The notes below the pieces were generated by a model that worked only from the letters and a program-made list of their open reading frames with translations, was not told where the DNA came from and made no database searches. Both the position numbers and the translations under genes were made by a program. Positions 52,001-59,410 of a stretch of 64,000 bases of DNA are shown here, one piece after another; the first letter of the stretch is position 1; each line of letters starts with the position of its first letter. The stretch spans positions 17,616-81,615 of the forward strand of contig JALHQA010000005.1 of assembly GCA_022842205.1 (NCBI GenBank), written 5' to 3'. Source of the stretch: Hyphomicrobiales bacterium. GTDB lineage: Bacteria; Pseudomonadota; Alphaproteobacteria; Rhizobiales; Methylopilaceae.

Positions 52001-52093
52001 GTGATGGAGAAGGCGGCGGAGCCCGCGGTCCATCTCGACGTGCCGCTGAAAGTCGATGCCCGTGCCGCTCAGAACTGGGACGAGGCGCACTAG
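49091..52093 (+). CDS. polA: DNA polymerase I
   Basis: A protein of about 1000 residues with all three PolA parts. A 5'-3' exonuclease (FLVDGSSFVFRAYF, ADDIIATYACEA, DKDLMQIV) spans residues 10-290. A 3'-5' proofreading domain with VAIDTETTSLDAMQAEIVG is near 410. The A-family polymerase follows with SADYSQIELRVLAHM, RRRAKAINFGIIYG and QVHDELVFEVP. An Ala/Pro/Thr-rich linker (near 345-380) separates the first two. ATG 49091 is preferred as it directly precedes the family start TEQPIKPGDHV; ATG 49055 would add 12 residues. A palindromic hairpin overlaps the stop. Confidence 0.95.
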   Translation: MTEQPIKPGDHVFLVDGSSFVFRAYFQSMNQDAKYNYRSDGLPTGAVRLFCTKLYQFVREGAVGIRPSHLAIVFDKTEDTFRKDIYPDYKANRKDPPDDLIPQFPLMREAVKAFGLEPIEKAGFEADDIIATYACEAGAAGAEVLIISSDKDLMQIVTPNVNFYDFESGRKGSPGYRPERKIDIQGVIDYFGVPPERVTDVQALVGDTSDNVPGVPGIGIKTASQLMAEFGTLDELLARAGEIKQPKRRESLIQYAEQARMSKKLVTLDCKVETAIKLPQLQVPEFDPKRLIAFLKAMEFTTITKRVADAFDIDANEIEADARLKAGSGRYTESAPATEADGAADTQPAETAASAAPSSAPSTAAGDFTPAALAQKIIEEARNTPCSKEHYDTVRTEERLDQWIAAARERGKVAIDTETTSLDAMQAEIVGISLAIEPGLAAYIPIGHVSGKQDMFGGGLAPDQLKPELVLRKLKPLLEDPGVLKIAQNVKYDALVLSRHGIDLNPADDTMLLSYALDSGRGAHGMDELAQKWLSHTCIAYNDVTGTGKARVSFAEVPIDKAAEYSAEDADITLRLWRVLKARIVAEGMTAVYETLERPLVPVLMRMEERGISVDRNMMSRLSGDFAQSMGAIEEDIFNLAGERFNLGSPKQLGDILFGKLGFEGASKTKTGAWATGANVLEDLAAEGHELPKKILEWRQLSKLKSTYSDSLPEHIHPETKRVHTSYSLASTSTGRLSSTDPNLQNIPIRTEAGRKIRKAFIAPPGRKLISADYSQIELRVLAHMADIPQLKKAFAEGLDIHAMTASEMFGVPVEGMPADVRRRAKAINFGIIYGISAFGLANQLSIPRDEAGAYIKKYFERFPGIRDYMDRMRGEAKAVGYVTTLFGRKCHYPLNEARSPAERGFLERAAINAPIQGTAADIIRRAMIRMEDALETEKLSAQMLLQVHDELVFEVPDEEVDAALPVICRVMEKAAEPAVHLDVPLKVDARAAQNWDEAH

Positions 52094-52102
52094 CGCCTCG
52101 TC
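52079..52102 (+). terminator. Hairpin overlapping the polA stop codon
   Basis: GACGAGGCGC, loop ACTA, GCGCCTCGTC forms a ten-pair stem. The polA TAG spans the loop and the first base of the right arm. The tail GCTTTC is T-poor, so it is a weak intrinsic terminator or a 3' stabiliser. Confidence 0.55.
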
Positions 52103-52110
52103 GCTTTCGA

Positions 52111-52680
52111 TCAGGCGGCCTTCCTGGCGGCGGCCACCACGGCCACCCAGTCGATGAACTTGCCGATCTTCTTCTTCAGGAAATCGTGCTGCTTTTCATC
52201 CGCGATCGCGCCATCCGGGCCGATGAGATCGTCGGTGAAATGCACATAGGCTTCGGGCTGCACGATCAGGCGAATATCGAGCACGCCGAGCAGGGTCCGC
52301 AGATGCGCCTGCGCCGCCGCAGTGCGGATGACGCCCGCCGAGGTGCCGACGATCGCGCCCGGTTTTCCGGCGAACGAATTGTGCCCGTACGGACGCGATC
52401 CCCAGGAGAGGGCGTTCAAGAGGAGCGGCGTGACCGAGCGGTTATACTCCGGCGTGACGAACAGCAGGCCGTCGGCGGCGCGGATTTCGTTGCGAAAGCG
52501 CTCGACGCTTGCGGGTGGTTCCGCTTCGAGGTCCTGATTGAACATGGGAAGATCGTCGATCTTCAGTTGCCGGAACTCGGCATCCGGCCCGCCGAGCTTC
52601 ATCAATCCCTCGGCCAGCTTCTGGTTGATCGAGCCCTTCCGAACCGAGCCGACAACCACGCCGATAGTGAATCTTGCCAT
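52111..52680 (-). CDS. NADPH-dependent FMN reductase
   Basis: A 189-residue flavodoxin-like reductase of the NADPH-dependent FMN reductase family. FMN-binding stretches are TIGVVVGSVRKGSINQKLA at the N-terminus and LFVTPEYNRSVTPLLLNALSW near residue 80. The fold and length match quinone or chromate reductases such as ChrR/YieF. It is divergent from the HxlR regulator with 73 bases between them, an arrangement typical of HxlR-controlled reductases that respond to electrophiles, quinones or disulfide stress. Confidence 0.9.
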   Translation of the reverse strand: MARFTIGVVVGSVRKGSINQKLAEGLMKLGGPDAEFRQLKIDDLPMFNQDLEAEPPASVERFRNEIRAADGLLFVTPEYNRSVTPLLLNALSWGSRPYGHNSFAGKPGAIVGTSAGVIRTAAAQAHLRTLLGVLDIRLIVQPEAYVHFTDDLIGPDGAIADEKQHDFLKKKIGKFIDWVAVVAAARKAA

Positions 52681-52704
52681 TGCACGCCTCCGGTAACATA
52701 TTGT

Positions 52705-52717
52705 GCCTAGAGCAGGC
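52705..52717. promoter_or_regulatory. Candidate HxlR operator GCCT-AGAGC-AGGC
   Basis: A hyphenated inverted repeat lies midway between the FMN reductase (-) and HxlR (+) starts, flanked by GTAAC direct repeats at 52693 and 52721. HxlR regulators bind such sites between divergent genes. Unproved. Confidence 0.4.
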
Positions 52718-52753
52718 TACGTAACTGGCGGGAGCGCGCAAGAGGGCACACGC

Positions 52754-53167
52754 ATGGAACCACGACAGCCGCATCTCTCGGAGAACTGCCGAGCCGTCTC
52801 AGATGTTCTGGGGCGCGTCGGCGATAAATGGAGTGTGCTGATCATCACCATGCTCGGCGACGGCCCGCGCCGGTTCAACGAGCTGAAGCGGATGGTCAAC
52901 GGCATCTCCCAGCGGATGCTGACGCTGTCGCTGCGCGGCTTGGAGCGCGATGGGCTGGTGACGCGGACGGTGACGCCCTCGACACCGCCGCGTGTCGATT
53001 ACGAGCTGACGGCGCTCGGCCGGTCGCTGCTCGGCCCCGTGTCGGCGCTCAGCGCCTGGGCGCTCGACAATCGCGGCGAAATCCGCAGGGCGCGGGAGGC
53101 GTTCGACGCGGCAGCTGTAACGGACATGCAACTAAAAACTGCAGTTAATAAATATACAACCATATAG
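52754..53167 (+). CDS. HxlR-family winged-helix regulator
   Basis: A 137-residue HxlR regulator. The typical N-terminal Cys lies in [19 protein letters not shown] (Cys12), and the winged helix follows with [32 protein letters not shown] 52754 has a GAGGG site; an in-frame upstream ATG at 52703 would cover the divergent operator region. It probably controls the divergent reductase. Cys12 could be the sensor for electrophiles or disulfides, as known for YodB-type members. Confidence 0.9.
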   Translation: MEPRQPHLSENCRAVSDVLGRVGDKWSVLIITMLGDGPRRFNELKRMVNGISQRMLTLSLRGLERDGLVTRTVTPSTPPRVDYELTALGRSLLGPVSALSAWALDNRGEIRRAREAFDAAAVTDMQLKTAVNKYTTI

Positions 53168-53201
53168 ATACGCATTGAGGCGTCCCCTACGGAGCGCCCC
53201 A

Positions 53202-55079
53202 ATGTTCCAGCCCCGACTGCCCCTTCCTCTGGCCCGTTCGGCCCAGCGTATCAGCCGCCAAGATGCCGCGGCCAAGATGGATGCCCTGGACAAGAGCCAG
53301 GCTGTCATCGAGTTCGACCCCACCGGGCGGATACTCAACGCCAACCAGAATTTCCTCGAGACGATGGGATTCACGCTGCCGGAGATCGTCGGCCAGCATC
53401 ATTCAATGTTTGTCGAGCCGGCCCATCGTCAGTCCGATGAATACAGACAGTTCTGGGAGCGGCTGGGCCGCGGCGAGCCGCAGAAGGCGCAGTACAAGCG
53501 CTTCGGCAAAAGCGGCCGCGAAGTGTGGATCGAGGCCAGCTACAATCAGATTCCGGGACGCGACGGACGCACGGTGAAGATCGTCAAGTTCGCCGTCGAT
53601 GTGTCGCGTCAGAAGGCCGAGTACGCCGATCTTTCCGGGCAGGTCGCGGCGATCAACCGTTCGCAGGCCGTGATCCAGTTCGAGCTCGATGGCACGATCA
53701 TCACCGCCAACGACAATTTTCTCGCGGCGATGGGCTATACGCTCGACGAGGTTCGCGGCCGGCATCACTCGATGTTCGTTGCCGCCGACGAGCGCGCCAG
53801 CGAGGAGTATCGCCAGTTCTGGGATGGTTTGCGGCGCGGCGAATACCGGTCGGCGCAGTATCGGCGCTACGCGAAGGGCGACCGTGAAATCTGGATCGAG
53901 GCAAGCTACAACCCCATCTTCGATCTGAACGGGCGTCCCTACAAGGTCGTCAAGTTTGCAACCGATATCACGCGGCAGAAGCAGGAATATGCCGATTTCT
54001 CCGGCCAGGTCGCGGCCATCAACAAGGCGCAGGCCGTGATCGAGTTCGATCTCAGCGGCACGATCGTCTCGGCCAACGAAAATTTTCTCGCGGCGGTGGG
54101 CTATTCCCTGCCGGAGATCCAGGGCCGCCATCATTCGATGTTCGTCGATCCGGCCTACAAGGCGAGCGAGGAATACCGCCAGTTCTGGGAGCGGCTCGGC
54201 CGGGGCGAATACCAGGCCGCGCAGTACAGACGCGTCGGCAAAGGCGGAAAGGAAATCTGGATCGAGGCCAGCTACAATCCGATCCGCGATCTAAACGGCA
54301 ACGTGTTCAAGGTGGTGAAATACGCGACCGACATCACCGGGCAGGTCAGGCTGCTGGCCGACCTGAAACGGCTGATCGACGAGAATTTCAAGGAAATCGA
54401 GATCGCCATCGGCCATTCGGCAAGCCATGCCAGCGCGACGGCGGGCGCGGTAACCTCGACCTCCGACAATCTGGAGCTGGTCGCCTCCAGCGCGGAGGAA
54501 CTCGCGGCCTCCATCCGCGAAATCTCCGACACGATGGTCAAATCCCGGTCCGCGACGGACGCGGCGCACGCCGAAACGCGCAATGCCGACGAAGCCACCC
54601 AGCGGCTGGCGAAGACCGCGCACGAAATGGAGAGCATCGTCGCGCTGATCCAGAACATCGCCAGCCAGATCAATCTTCTGGCGCTGAACGCTACGATCGA
54701 GTCGGCGCGCGCGGGTGAAGCGGGGCGCGGCTTTGCGGTCGTCGCGAGCGAGATCAAGAATCTCGCCAGGCAGGCGGGCGATGCCACCGACAAGATATCG
54801 GCCGAAATCCGCGGCATGCAGGCGGTGTCGTCGGATGTCGTGAACTGCCTCAGCGTCATCGGCCAGACCATCAACTCGGTCCGCGACTTCGTGGCGGGCA
54901 CGGCGGCGGCGGTCGAGGAGCAGTCGAGCGTGACCGAGGGCGTATCGTCCTCGATGCAGAACGCGGTGCGGTCGATCGCGACGATCAAGGCAAGTTCCGA
55001 CGAGAGTTCAGCGGCGATCAACCAGGTCGGGTCGGTCGTCGGCAAGACCAAGGAGGCGGCGCAGGTCCTCGCCCGATAG
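53202..55079 (+). CDS. Soluble methyl-accepting chemotaxis protein with three tandem PAS domains
   Basis: A 625-residue chemoreceptor without a membrane segment. Three PAS-PAC units are exact repeats in spacing: a 366-base (122-residue) period places K53292, R53658 and K54024 at corresponding points of the QAV I E/Q F segment. Each unit has the tail [34 protein letters not shown]. The signalling domain after residue 430 has the hairpin tip [32 protein letters not shown]. It likely senses a cytoplasmic or redox/haem cue through PAS. GGAG precedes ATG 53202. Confidence 0.92.
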   Translation: MFQPRLPLPLARSAQRISRQDAAAKMDALDKSQAVIEFDPTGRILNANQNFLETMGFTLPEIVGQHHSMFVEPAHRQSDEYRQFWERLGRGEPQKAQYKRFGKSGREVWIEASYNQIPGRDGRTVKIVKFAVDVSRQKAEYADLSGQVAAINRSQAVIQFELDGTIITANDNFLAAMGYTLDEVRGRHHSMFVAADERASEEYRQFWDGLRRGEYRSAQYRRYAKGDREIWIEASYNPIFDLNGRPYKVVKFATDITRQKQEYADFSGQVAAINKAQAVIEFDLSGTIVSANENFLAAVGYSLPEIQGRHHSMFVDPAYKASEEYRQFWERLGRGEYQAAQYRRVGKGGKEIWIEASYNPIRDLNGNVFKVVKYATDITGQVRLLADLKRLIDENFKEIEIAIGHSASHASATAGAVTSTSDNLELVASSAEELAASIREISDTMVKSRSATDAAHAETRNADEATQRLAKTAHEMESIVALIQNIASQINLLALNATIESARAGEAGRGFAVVASEIKNLARQAGDATDKISAEIRGMQAVSSDVVNCLSVIGQTINSVRDFVAGTAAAVEEQSSVTEGVSSSMQNAVRSIATIKASSDESSAAINQVGSVVGKTKEAAQVLAR

Positions 55080-55149
55080 CGGAAAGCGGCGCGATTGGCG
55101 CGGGCGCGGAAAGTCTGTAAGAGCATGGCCGCAACACAAGGACGGACCC

Positions 55150-55578
55150 ATGCCGAAAGTGAAACTCGCCTCGATCATCGGCCTCAAGACCCGCGGAACC
55201 GACAAGGTTTTCTCGATCTTCGGCAAGGATGGCGCAGGACGCGATGTCGAGATCGAGCTGCCTCTGGCCTTCCTGACCCGGCTTTCTGCGGAAGCGCGCC
55301 GCGCCGCGCTCGCAACCCCGCGCCCGACCTCGCTGCCGGCGAATGCCGCCGGCGACTGGGGCGAGGTCGTGCCGCTCGACGTCAAAACCGCAGCGGTTGG
55401 CACGCTGCAGCCGCCGGCCGGACCGGCGGTGGGTCTCGTCTTCGACCACGGCAACGACACCGAACTTGCCTTCCGCCTGCCGCCCGCGACCGCGCTCGAA
55501 GTCGGCAAGATGCTGCTCGCCGAAGGCGAGAAGCTGAAGGACGCGCCGATCCCCGGTGCATTGAAACACAAGGCCTGA
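55150..55578 (+). CDS. Hypothetical protein, 142 residues
   Basis: Not recognised. The protein is mixed alpha/beta, with no signal peptide or membrane helix (MPKVKLASIIGLKTRGTDKV at the start). Coding potential is supported by an ATG with AAGGA upstream and codon use like its neighbours. The C-terminus ends in GALKHKA. It lies 70 bases after the chemoreceptor and 62 before the next small gene, both on the same strand. Confidence 0.65.
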   Translation: MPKVKLASIIGLKTRGTDKVFSIFGKDGAGRDVEIELPLAFLTRLSAEARRAALATPRPTSLPANAAGDWGEVVPLDVKTAAVGTLQPPAGPAVGLVFDHGNDTELAFRLPPATALEVGKMLLAEGEKLKDAPIPGALKHKA

Positions 55579-55640
55579 CGAAACCTTCCCGCGCCCCGGC
55601 GCGTTCGTCTCCAGCATATTCTCACGCATGGAGACGCGTC

Positions 55641-56111
55641 ATGGCTTTGTGGGGCTCACGCCAATCCGATCTGCAATCGCGGATCGACGACATACAGACC
55701 GGTCTTGCGGCGCTTGCGGGCCTTCTGGGCGACGGCGCGGGCGCAGCCGGCAAATCGGCGGCGCGCGGCGCGCGCGCGGCCCAGGACACCGCGTCCCACG
55801 CGGCGCATGACGCCGCCGACACCCTTGGCCCCCTGCTGAACGACATCACCGGCCAGATCGACAATGTGCTGTCGCTGGCCGGGCGCGAGGGCAAGCAGGC
55901 CTACAAGGCCGTCGAGAGCAAGGTCAGCGACAACGCGATGGTGGCCGTGGTCGCGGCCGCCGGCATCGGAATCCTGATCGGCTCCATCTTCCTCAGCGGC
56001 GGCGCAAAGCGCGCCGTGTCGGCCCTGACGCCGCAGAACGGCAGCACGCCGCAGCGCCGGACGAAGGCCGCGAGCCGGTCGCGGGCCAAGAGCCGCCGCA
56101 AGGCTGCCTGA
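55641..56111 (+). CDS. DUF883-like membrane-anchored protein with basic tail
   Basis: A 156-residue protein. An N-terminal amphipathic coiled-coil region rich in Ala and Gly (residues 10-95) is followed by one membrane helix near 100-118 (VAVVAAAGIGILIGSIFLSGG) and a highly basic tail (RRTKAASRSRAKSRRKAA). This resembles ElaB/YqjD DUF883 proteins, some of which tether ribosomes to the membrane. Similarity is one of architecture, not confirmed by search. A bidirectional terminator follows at 56121. Confidence 0.6.
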   Translation: MALWGSRQSDLQSRIDDIQTGLAALAGLLGDGAGAAGKSAARGARAAQDTASHAAHDAADTLGPLLNDITGQIDNVLSLAGREGKQAYKAVESKVSDNAMVAVVAAAGIGILIGSIFLSGGAKRAVSALTPQNGSTPQRRTKAASRSRAKSRRKAA

Positions 56112-56120
56112 ACGAAAACA

Positions 56121-56149
56121 GCCCCGGATCGCTCCGGGGCTTCTTCGTT
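56121..56149. terminator. Terminator between the DUF883-like gene and metE
   Basis: GCCCCGGA, loop TCGC, TCCGGGGC (56121-56140) followed by TTCTTCGTT. A-rich sequence before the stem gives the T tract for the minus strand as well. Serves both convergent genes. Confidence 0.8.
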
Positions 56150-56166
56150 GTGCATGTACGCCGCGA

Positions 56167-58506
56167 TCAGGCGGGTTCCTTCACCTTCACCGTGGCGCGC
56201 AGCTTCCTCGCCGCCTCGACCATGTTGACCAGCGCCGGCTTCACCTCGTCCCATTTGCGGGTCTTCAGGCCGCAATCGGGGTTGACCCAGATCTGATCCG
56301 GCGCGAGGCGCTCGGTGGCCTTGTTCAGCAGGTTCGACATTTCCTCGGTCGCCGGCACGCGCGGCGAGTGGATGTCGTAGACGCCGGGGCCGATCTCGTT
56401 CGGATATTTGTAGGTCCGGAACGCGTCGAGCAGTTCCATCTGCGACCGCGAGGTCTCGATCGAGATGACATCGGCGTCCATCGCGCCGATGGAATCGATG
56501 ATGTCGTTAAACTCCGAATAGCACATATGGGTGTGGATTTGCGTCGAGGGCAGAACGCCCGCGGCGGAGAGACGGAACGACTCCACCGCCCAGTCGAGAT
56601 AGGACTTCCAGTCCTTCTGCCTGAGCGGCAGGCCTTCGCGAAACGCCGGCTCGTCGATCTGGATGATGGTGACACCGGCCTTTTCGAGATCGGTGACCTC
56701 GTCGCGGATCGCGAGCGCGATCTGCTTGCAGGTCTCCGAACGCGGAATGTCGTCGCGGATGAAGGACCAGAACAGCATCGTCACCGGGCCGGTGAGCATG
56801 CCCTTCATCGGCTTCTTCGTCAGCGACTGGGCGAAGCTCGACCATTCGACGGACATTGGTTTCGGACGCGAGACATCGCCGAAAATGATCGGCGGGCGGA
56901 CATAGCGCGAGCCGAAGCTCTGCACCCAGCCGTGCTGGGTGAAGGCATAGCCGGCGAGCTGTTCGCCGAAATACTGCACCATGTCGTTACGTTCGAACTC
57001 GCCGTGGACGAGGACATCGATGCCGATCTCCTCCTGCCAGCGAACGGCGTCTTCCGTCGCCCTCCGGAGGAAGGCCTTGTAGTCGGCGTCGGGTAGCGTG
57101 CCCCTGGTGTTGGCGGCGCGCGCCTTGCGGACATCCTCGGTCTGCGGGAAGGAGCCGATGGTCGTGGTCGGGAAGGCCGGCAGTCCGTACTTCTGAACCT
57201 GAGCCTTGCGGCGCTCGGCGAACGGAGCGCGCCGGCTGTCGCTGGCCGAGATGCCCTTGAGGCGGTCCTGAACCGCCTTGTCGTGAATCTTCGGCGAGGT
57301 CTTGCGCGCCCTGGCGGCTTCGGACGATGCCTTCAATTCCCCGGCGACGGACGCGCGCCCGCCGTCGAGCGCGCGGCCGAGGATCGCGAGCTCCGCGATC
57401 TTCTGATCCGCGAAGGCGAGCCAGGACTTCACATCCGCGTCGAGCTTCTGCTCCTGATCGAGATCGATCGGAACATGCAGGAACGAGCACGAGGCCGACA
57501 CGATGATCCTGTCCGCGCCGCGCGCCTTCACCACCGGCTCGATCTGGTCGAGCACGGCTTCGAGATCGGCGCGCCACACATTGCGGCCATCGATAACGCC
57601 GAGCGACAGCACGAGATTTTTTGGCGCGGCGCTGAGAACAGCTTCAAGCTGGCCTTCGCCGCGCTTGAGATCGACATGCAGGCCCGCGACCGGAAGATTG
57701 ACGGCGGTGTCGAGATTGTCGCCAAGCGCGCCGAAATAGGTGGCGACGAGGATCTTGAGACCCGGAACGGCCTTCGCCAGTTCCGCATAGGCGGTCACGA
57801 GCGCGGCCTGCTCGTCCTTCGTCAGGTCGAGCACGAGGATCGGCTCGTCGATCTGCACCCAGTCGGCGCCTTCGGCGTGAAGCTGTTTCAGGACTTCGGC
57901 ATAGACCGGCAGAAGCCGCGGCAGGAGCGAGAGGCGGTCAAGGCCGTCATCCTTCGACTTGCCGAGCTTGAGGAAGGTGACCGGCCCGACAAGCACCGGA
58001 CGCGTATGGACGCCGAGCGCCTTCGCTTCCCTGAACTCGTCGACCGGCTTCGAGGTTGAGAGGGCGAATGTCTGGCCCTTGGTGAATTCCGGCACGATGT
58101 AGTGGTAATTGGTGTCGAACCATTTGGTCATTTCCATCGCGGGAACGCCGCCGGACGTATGGACGTGACCGTGCTCGCAGACCTCTGATTTTCCGAGCGT
58201 GCCGCGCGCCATCGCGAAATAGGTCTTGAGATCAACCGTGCCGCCGGTCCAGCCGTAGATTTCCGGCACCGCGCCGACCATCGCGGCCGTGTCCAGCACC
58301 TGGTCGTAGAACGAGAAGTCGTTGGACGGAATCGAGGTGAGGCCGAGATCCTTCTGCCGCTTCCAGTTCGCGGCGCGCAGTTCCTTGGCGGTGGCGACGA
58401 GCGCTTCCGGCTCGATCTTGCCGGACCATGAGGCTTCGAGGGCGGTTTTCAGTTCGCGGCGCGGGCCGATGCGCGGGAAGCCGAGGCCTGAGACGGTGAT
58501 GGACAT
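56167..58506 (-). CDS. metE: Cobalamin-independent methionine synthase MetE
   Basis: A 779-residue two-barrel MetE that moves the methyl group of 5-methyl-tetrahydropteroyl-triglutamate to homocysteine. The N-terminal repeat opens VSGLGFPRIGPRRELK. The C-terminal zinc site is complete: His and Cys in IHTHMCYSEF, and Cys in WVNPDCGLKTRKW. The substrate-binding IQIDEPAFREGLP is present. ATG 58506 has AGGAGC upstream. A cobalamin riboswitch about 110 bases upstream should shut it off when B12 is available and MetH can work. Confidence 0.96.
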   Translation of the reverse strand: MSITVSGLGFPRIGPRRELKTALEASWSGKIEPEALVATAKELRAANWKRQKDLGLTSIPSNDFSFYDQVLDTAAMVGAVPEIYGWTGGTVDLKTYFAMARGTLGKSEVCEHGHVHTSGGVPAMEMTKWFDTNYHYIVPEFTKGQTFALSTSKPVDEFREAKALGVHTRPVLVGPVTFLKLGKSKDDGLDRLSLLPRLLPVYAEVLKQLHAEGADWVQIDEPILVLDLTKDEQAALVTAYAELAKAVPGLKILVATYFGALGDNLDTAVNLPVAGLHVDLKRGEGQLEAVLSAAPKNLVLSLGVIDGRNVWRADLEAVLDQIEPVVKARGADRIIVSASCSFLHVPIDLDQEQKLDADVKSWLAFADQKIAELAILGRALDGGRASVAGELKASSEAARARKTSPKIHDKAVQDRLKGISASDSRRAPFAERRKAQVQKYGLPAFPTTTIGSFPQTEDVRKARAANTRGTLPDADYKAFLRRATEDAVRWQEEIGIDVLVHGEFERNDMVQYFGEQLAGYAFTQHGWVQSFGSRYVRPPIIFGDVSRPKPMSVEWSSFAQSLTKKPMKGMLTGPVTMLFWSFIRDDIPRSETCKQIALAIRDEVTDLEKAGVTIIQIDEPAFREGLPLRQKDWKSYLDWAVESFRLSAAGVLPSTQIHTHMCYSEFNDIIDSIGAMDADVISIETSRSQMELLDAFRTYKYPNEIGPGVYDIHSPRVPATEEMSNLLNKATERLAPDQIWVNPDCGLKTRKWDEVKPALVNMVEAARKLRATVKVKEPA

Positions 58507-58616
58507 GCGATGCTCCTAAGCTGCGGCGGATGCCGGCCAGCAGCGCGCAGCCGGGGCGGGAGTCGCGCCGGTCGGGCCGCCTGCCGGGACACCCCGCCCG
58601 GGACGTTTCTCTCGAT

Positions 58617-58803
58617 CGCGGCAGGTCTCCTGGCTCGCGGGTCAGGGCGGCTGCCGGCCTTCCCGGCGTTTCGCCAGTGACCTATCGGCAGCCGCTCGCC
58701 GCTCACAGTTGCGGGGGCAGCTCCGGCGGCGGGCCTTGGCGCGAAGCCATGCCCGTTCCGGATTCCCTCTTCGCCCCGGGATGAGCCGGGGACCACGATC
58801 GGC
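58617..58803 (-). ncRNA. Cobalamin riboswitch upstream of metE
   Basis: On the minus strand the leader contains the core GCTGCCCCCGCAACTGTGAG (about 58714-58695), GGTCACTGG, and the terminal B12-box AGCCAGGAGACCTGCCG (ending near 58617). These are the defining conserved blocks of AdoCbl-type riboswitches (Rfam Cobalamin). The switch end is about 110 bases from the metE start, so control may work by a downstream attenuator or by hiding the ribosome site. Boundaries are approximate. Confidence 0.93.
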
Positions 58804-58807
58804 CGGG

Positions 58808-58836
58808 ATACTGTCCCGAGCCATCGCATAAGTCAA
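58808..58836 (-). promoter_or_regulatory. Probable metE promoter
   Basis: TTGACT (58836-58831) and CAGTAT (58813-58808), separated by 17 bases, are just upstream of the riboswitch. The -10 is imperfect. The AT-rich palindrome at 58841-58862 sits five bases upstream of the -35. Confidence 0.5.
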
Positions 58837-58840
58837 TCAG

Positions 58841-58862
58841 CATATAAATATATCGTTATATG
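58841..58862. promoter_or_regulatory. AT-rich palindrome CATATAA-N8-TTATATG upstream of metE
   Basis: A perfect seven-base inverted repeat directly next to the likely -35 of the metE promoter. It resembles binding sites of ArsR-type SAM/SAH-responsive methionine regulators, which favour ATAT-rich palindromes. This would give metE a transcriptional control on top of the riboswitch. Confidence 0.5.
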
Positions 58863-58894
58863 AATGCGAGAGGGCGAGCGAAGGCGGCTTCTGG

Positions 58895-58919
58895 AAAAAG
58901 GGATCGAGGCGCGGGCCTC
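58895..58919 (-). terminator. Possible terminator of the orphan RNA unit
   Basis: On the minus strand GAGGC, loop CCGC, GCCTC is followed after six bases by TTTTT (58899-58895). It lies before the metE promoter, so it may end the transcript starting near 59350. Confidence 0.4.
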
Positions 58920-59350
58920 TGGCCCGGCGGGTCTTTTCGCTCAACACGCAAACATGCGTGTTGAGGTTGGTCCTCGACCCCCGGAGGGGTGCGCGGAGCC
59001 GGCGGCGCCTCCGCATTCCGCGGTGCGGAACGGAAAGCGCAAAGGAAGTCCACGAAACACGGCGGCACGCCGCCAGCTCCGCGCGCGATGAGTTCCGGCT
59101 TGCTGCGTGCTCGCCCCCGGAGGCTTAGCTTGGTAGCCTCCGCTAACGGGACCCCGTGCCTGCCTCTAGCCTCCCGGTTCGGAGGTTAACGGGCAGGCCG
59201 ACCGCAGGGGCCTCCTGTGGCGGGTGTACTGCGCCCGCCGGGACCGCACGCCTTGGACCGCCGGACGAAAACGCTGCGAACGCCGCGCCCGGTCACCGCA
59301 CTCCCGATCCGCATTCAGACGCCTCTAGATGCGCCCTCCGTGACCGGAAG
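58920..59350 (-). ncRNA. Candidate structured non-coding RNA, orphan
   Basis: No protein-like frame fits this gap, but stems are dense: CCGGTCAC/GTGACCGG (59289-59296 with 59340-59347) closing GCAT/ATGC; GGCGGG/CCCGCC near 59219-59239; GCCTGCC/GGCAGGC (59158-59197) enclosing CCTCC/GGAGG; CGGAGGCT/AGCCTCCG (59118-59142); and CTCAACACGCA/TGCGTGTTGAG (58940-58965). A TTGACT-N17-TACACA promoter on the minus strand lies just upstream. I could not match it to RNase P, tmRNA, SRP or any riboswitch core I know. 6S RNA is not excluded. Boundaries are guesses. Confidence 0.45.
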
Positions 59351-59357
59351 CGGGATG

Positions 59358-59386
59358 TGTGTAACAGGCGATAGGAATAAAGTCAA
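59358..59386 (-). promoter_or_regulatory. Promoter for the orphan RNA unit
   Basis: TTGACT (59386-59381), a 17-base spacer and TACACA (59363-59358) on the minus strand. Expected start of transcription is near 59350, at the foot of the first predicted stem. Confidence 0.55.
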
Positions 59387-59410
59387 GGAATATTATCGAG
59401 CCACCTGCGC

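Noticed and set aside
53277..54380. Tandem DNA repeats as a CRISPR or minisatellite
   Set aside because: The 366-base repeats are in frame and encode three PAS domains of one protein.
58856..59068. Seventy-residue minus-strand reading frame in the orphan RNA gap
   Set aside because: Composition is Pro/Arg/Ala rich with no family resemblance, and the frame crosses the putative terminator; it looks like a by-product of high GC.
58920..59350. tmRNA, RNase P RNA or SRP RNA
   Set aside because: None of the conserved cores I know is present: no tag-like Ala-Asn-Asp coding start, no GAGGAAAGTCCGGGC block and no SRP GGAA/GNAR apical loop pattern.
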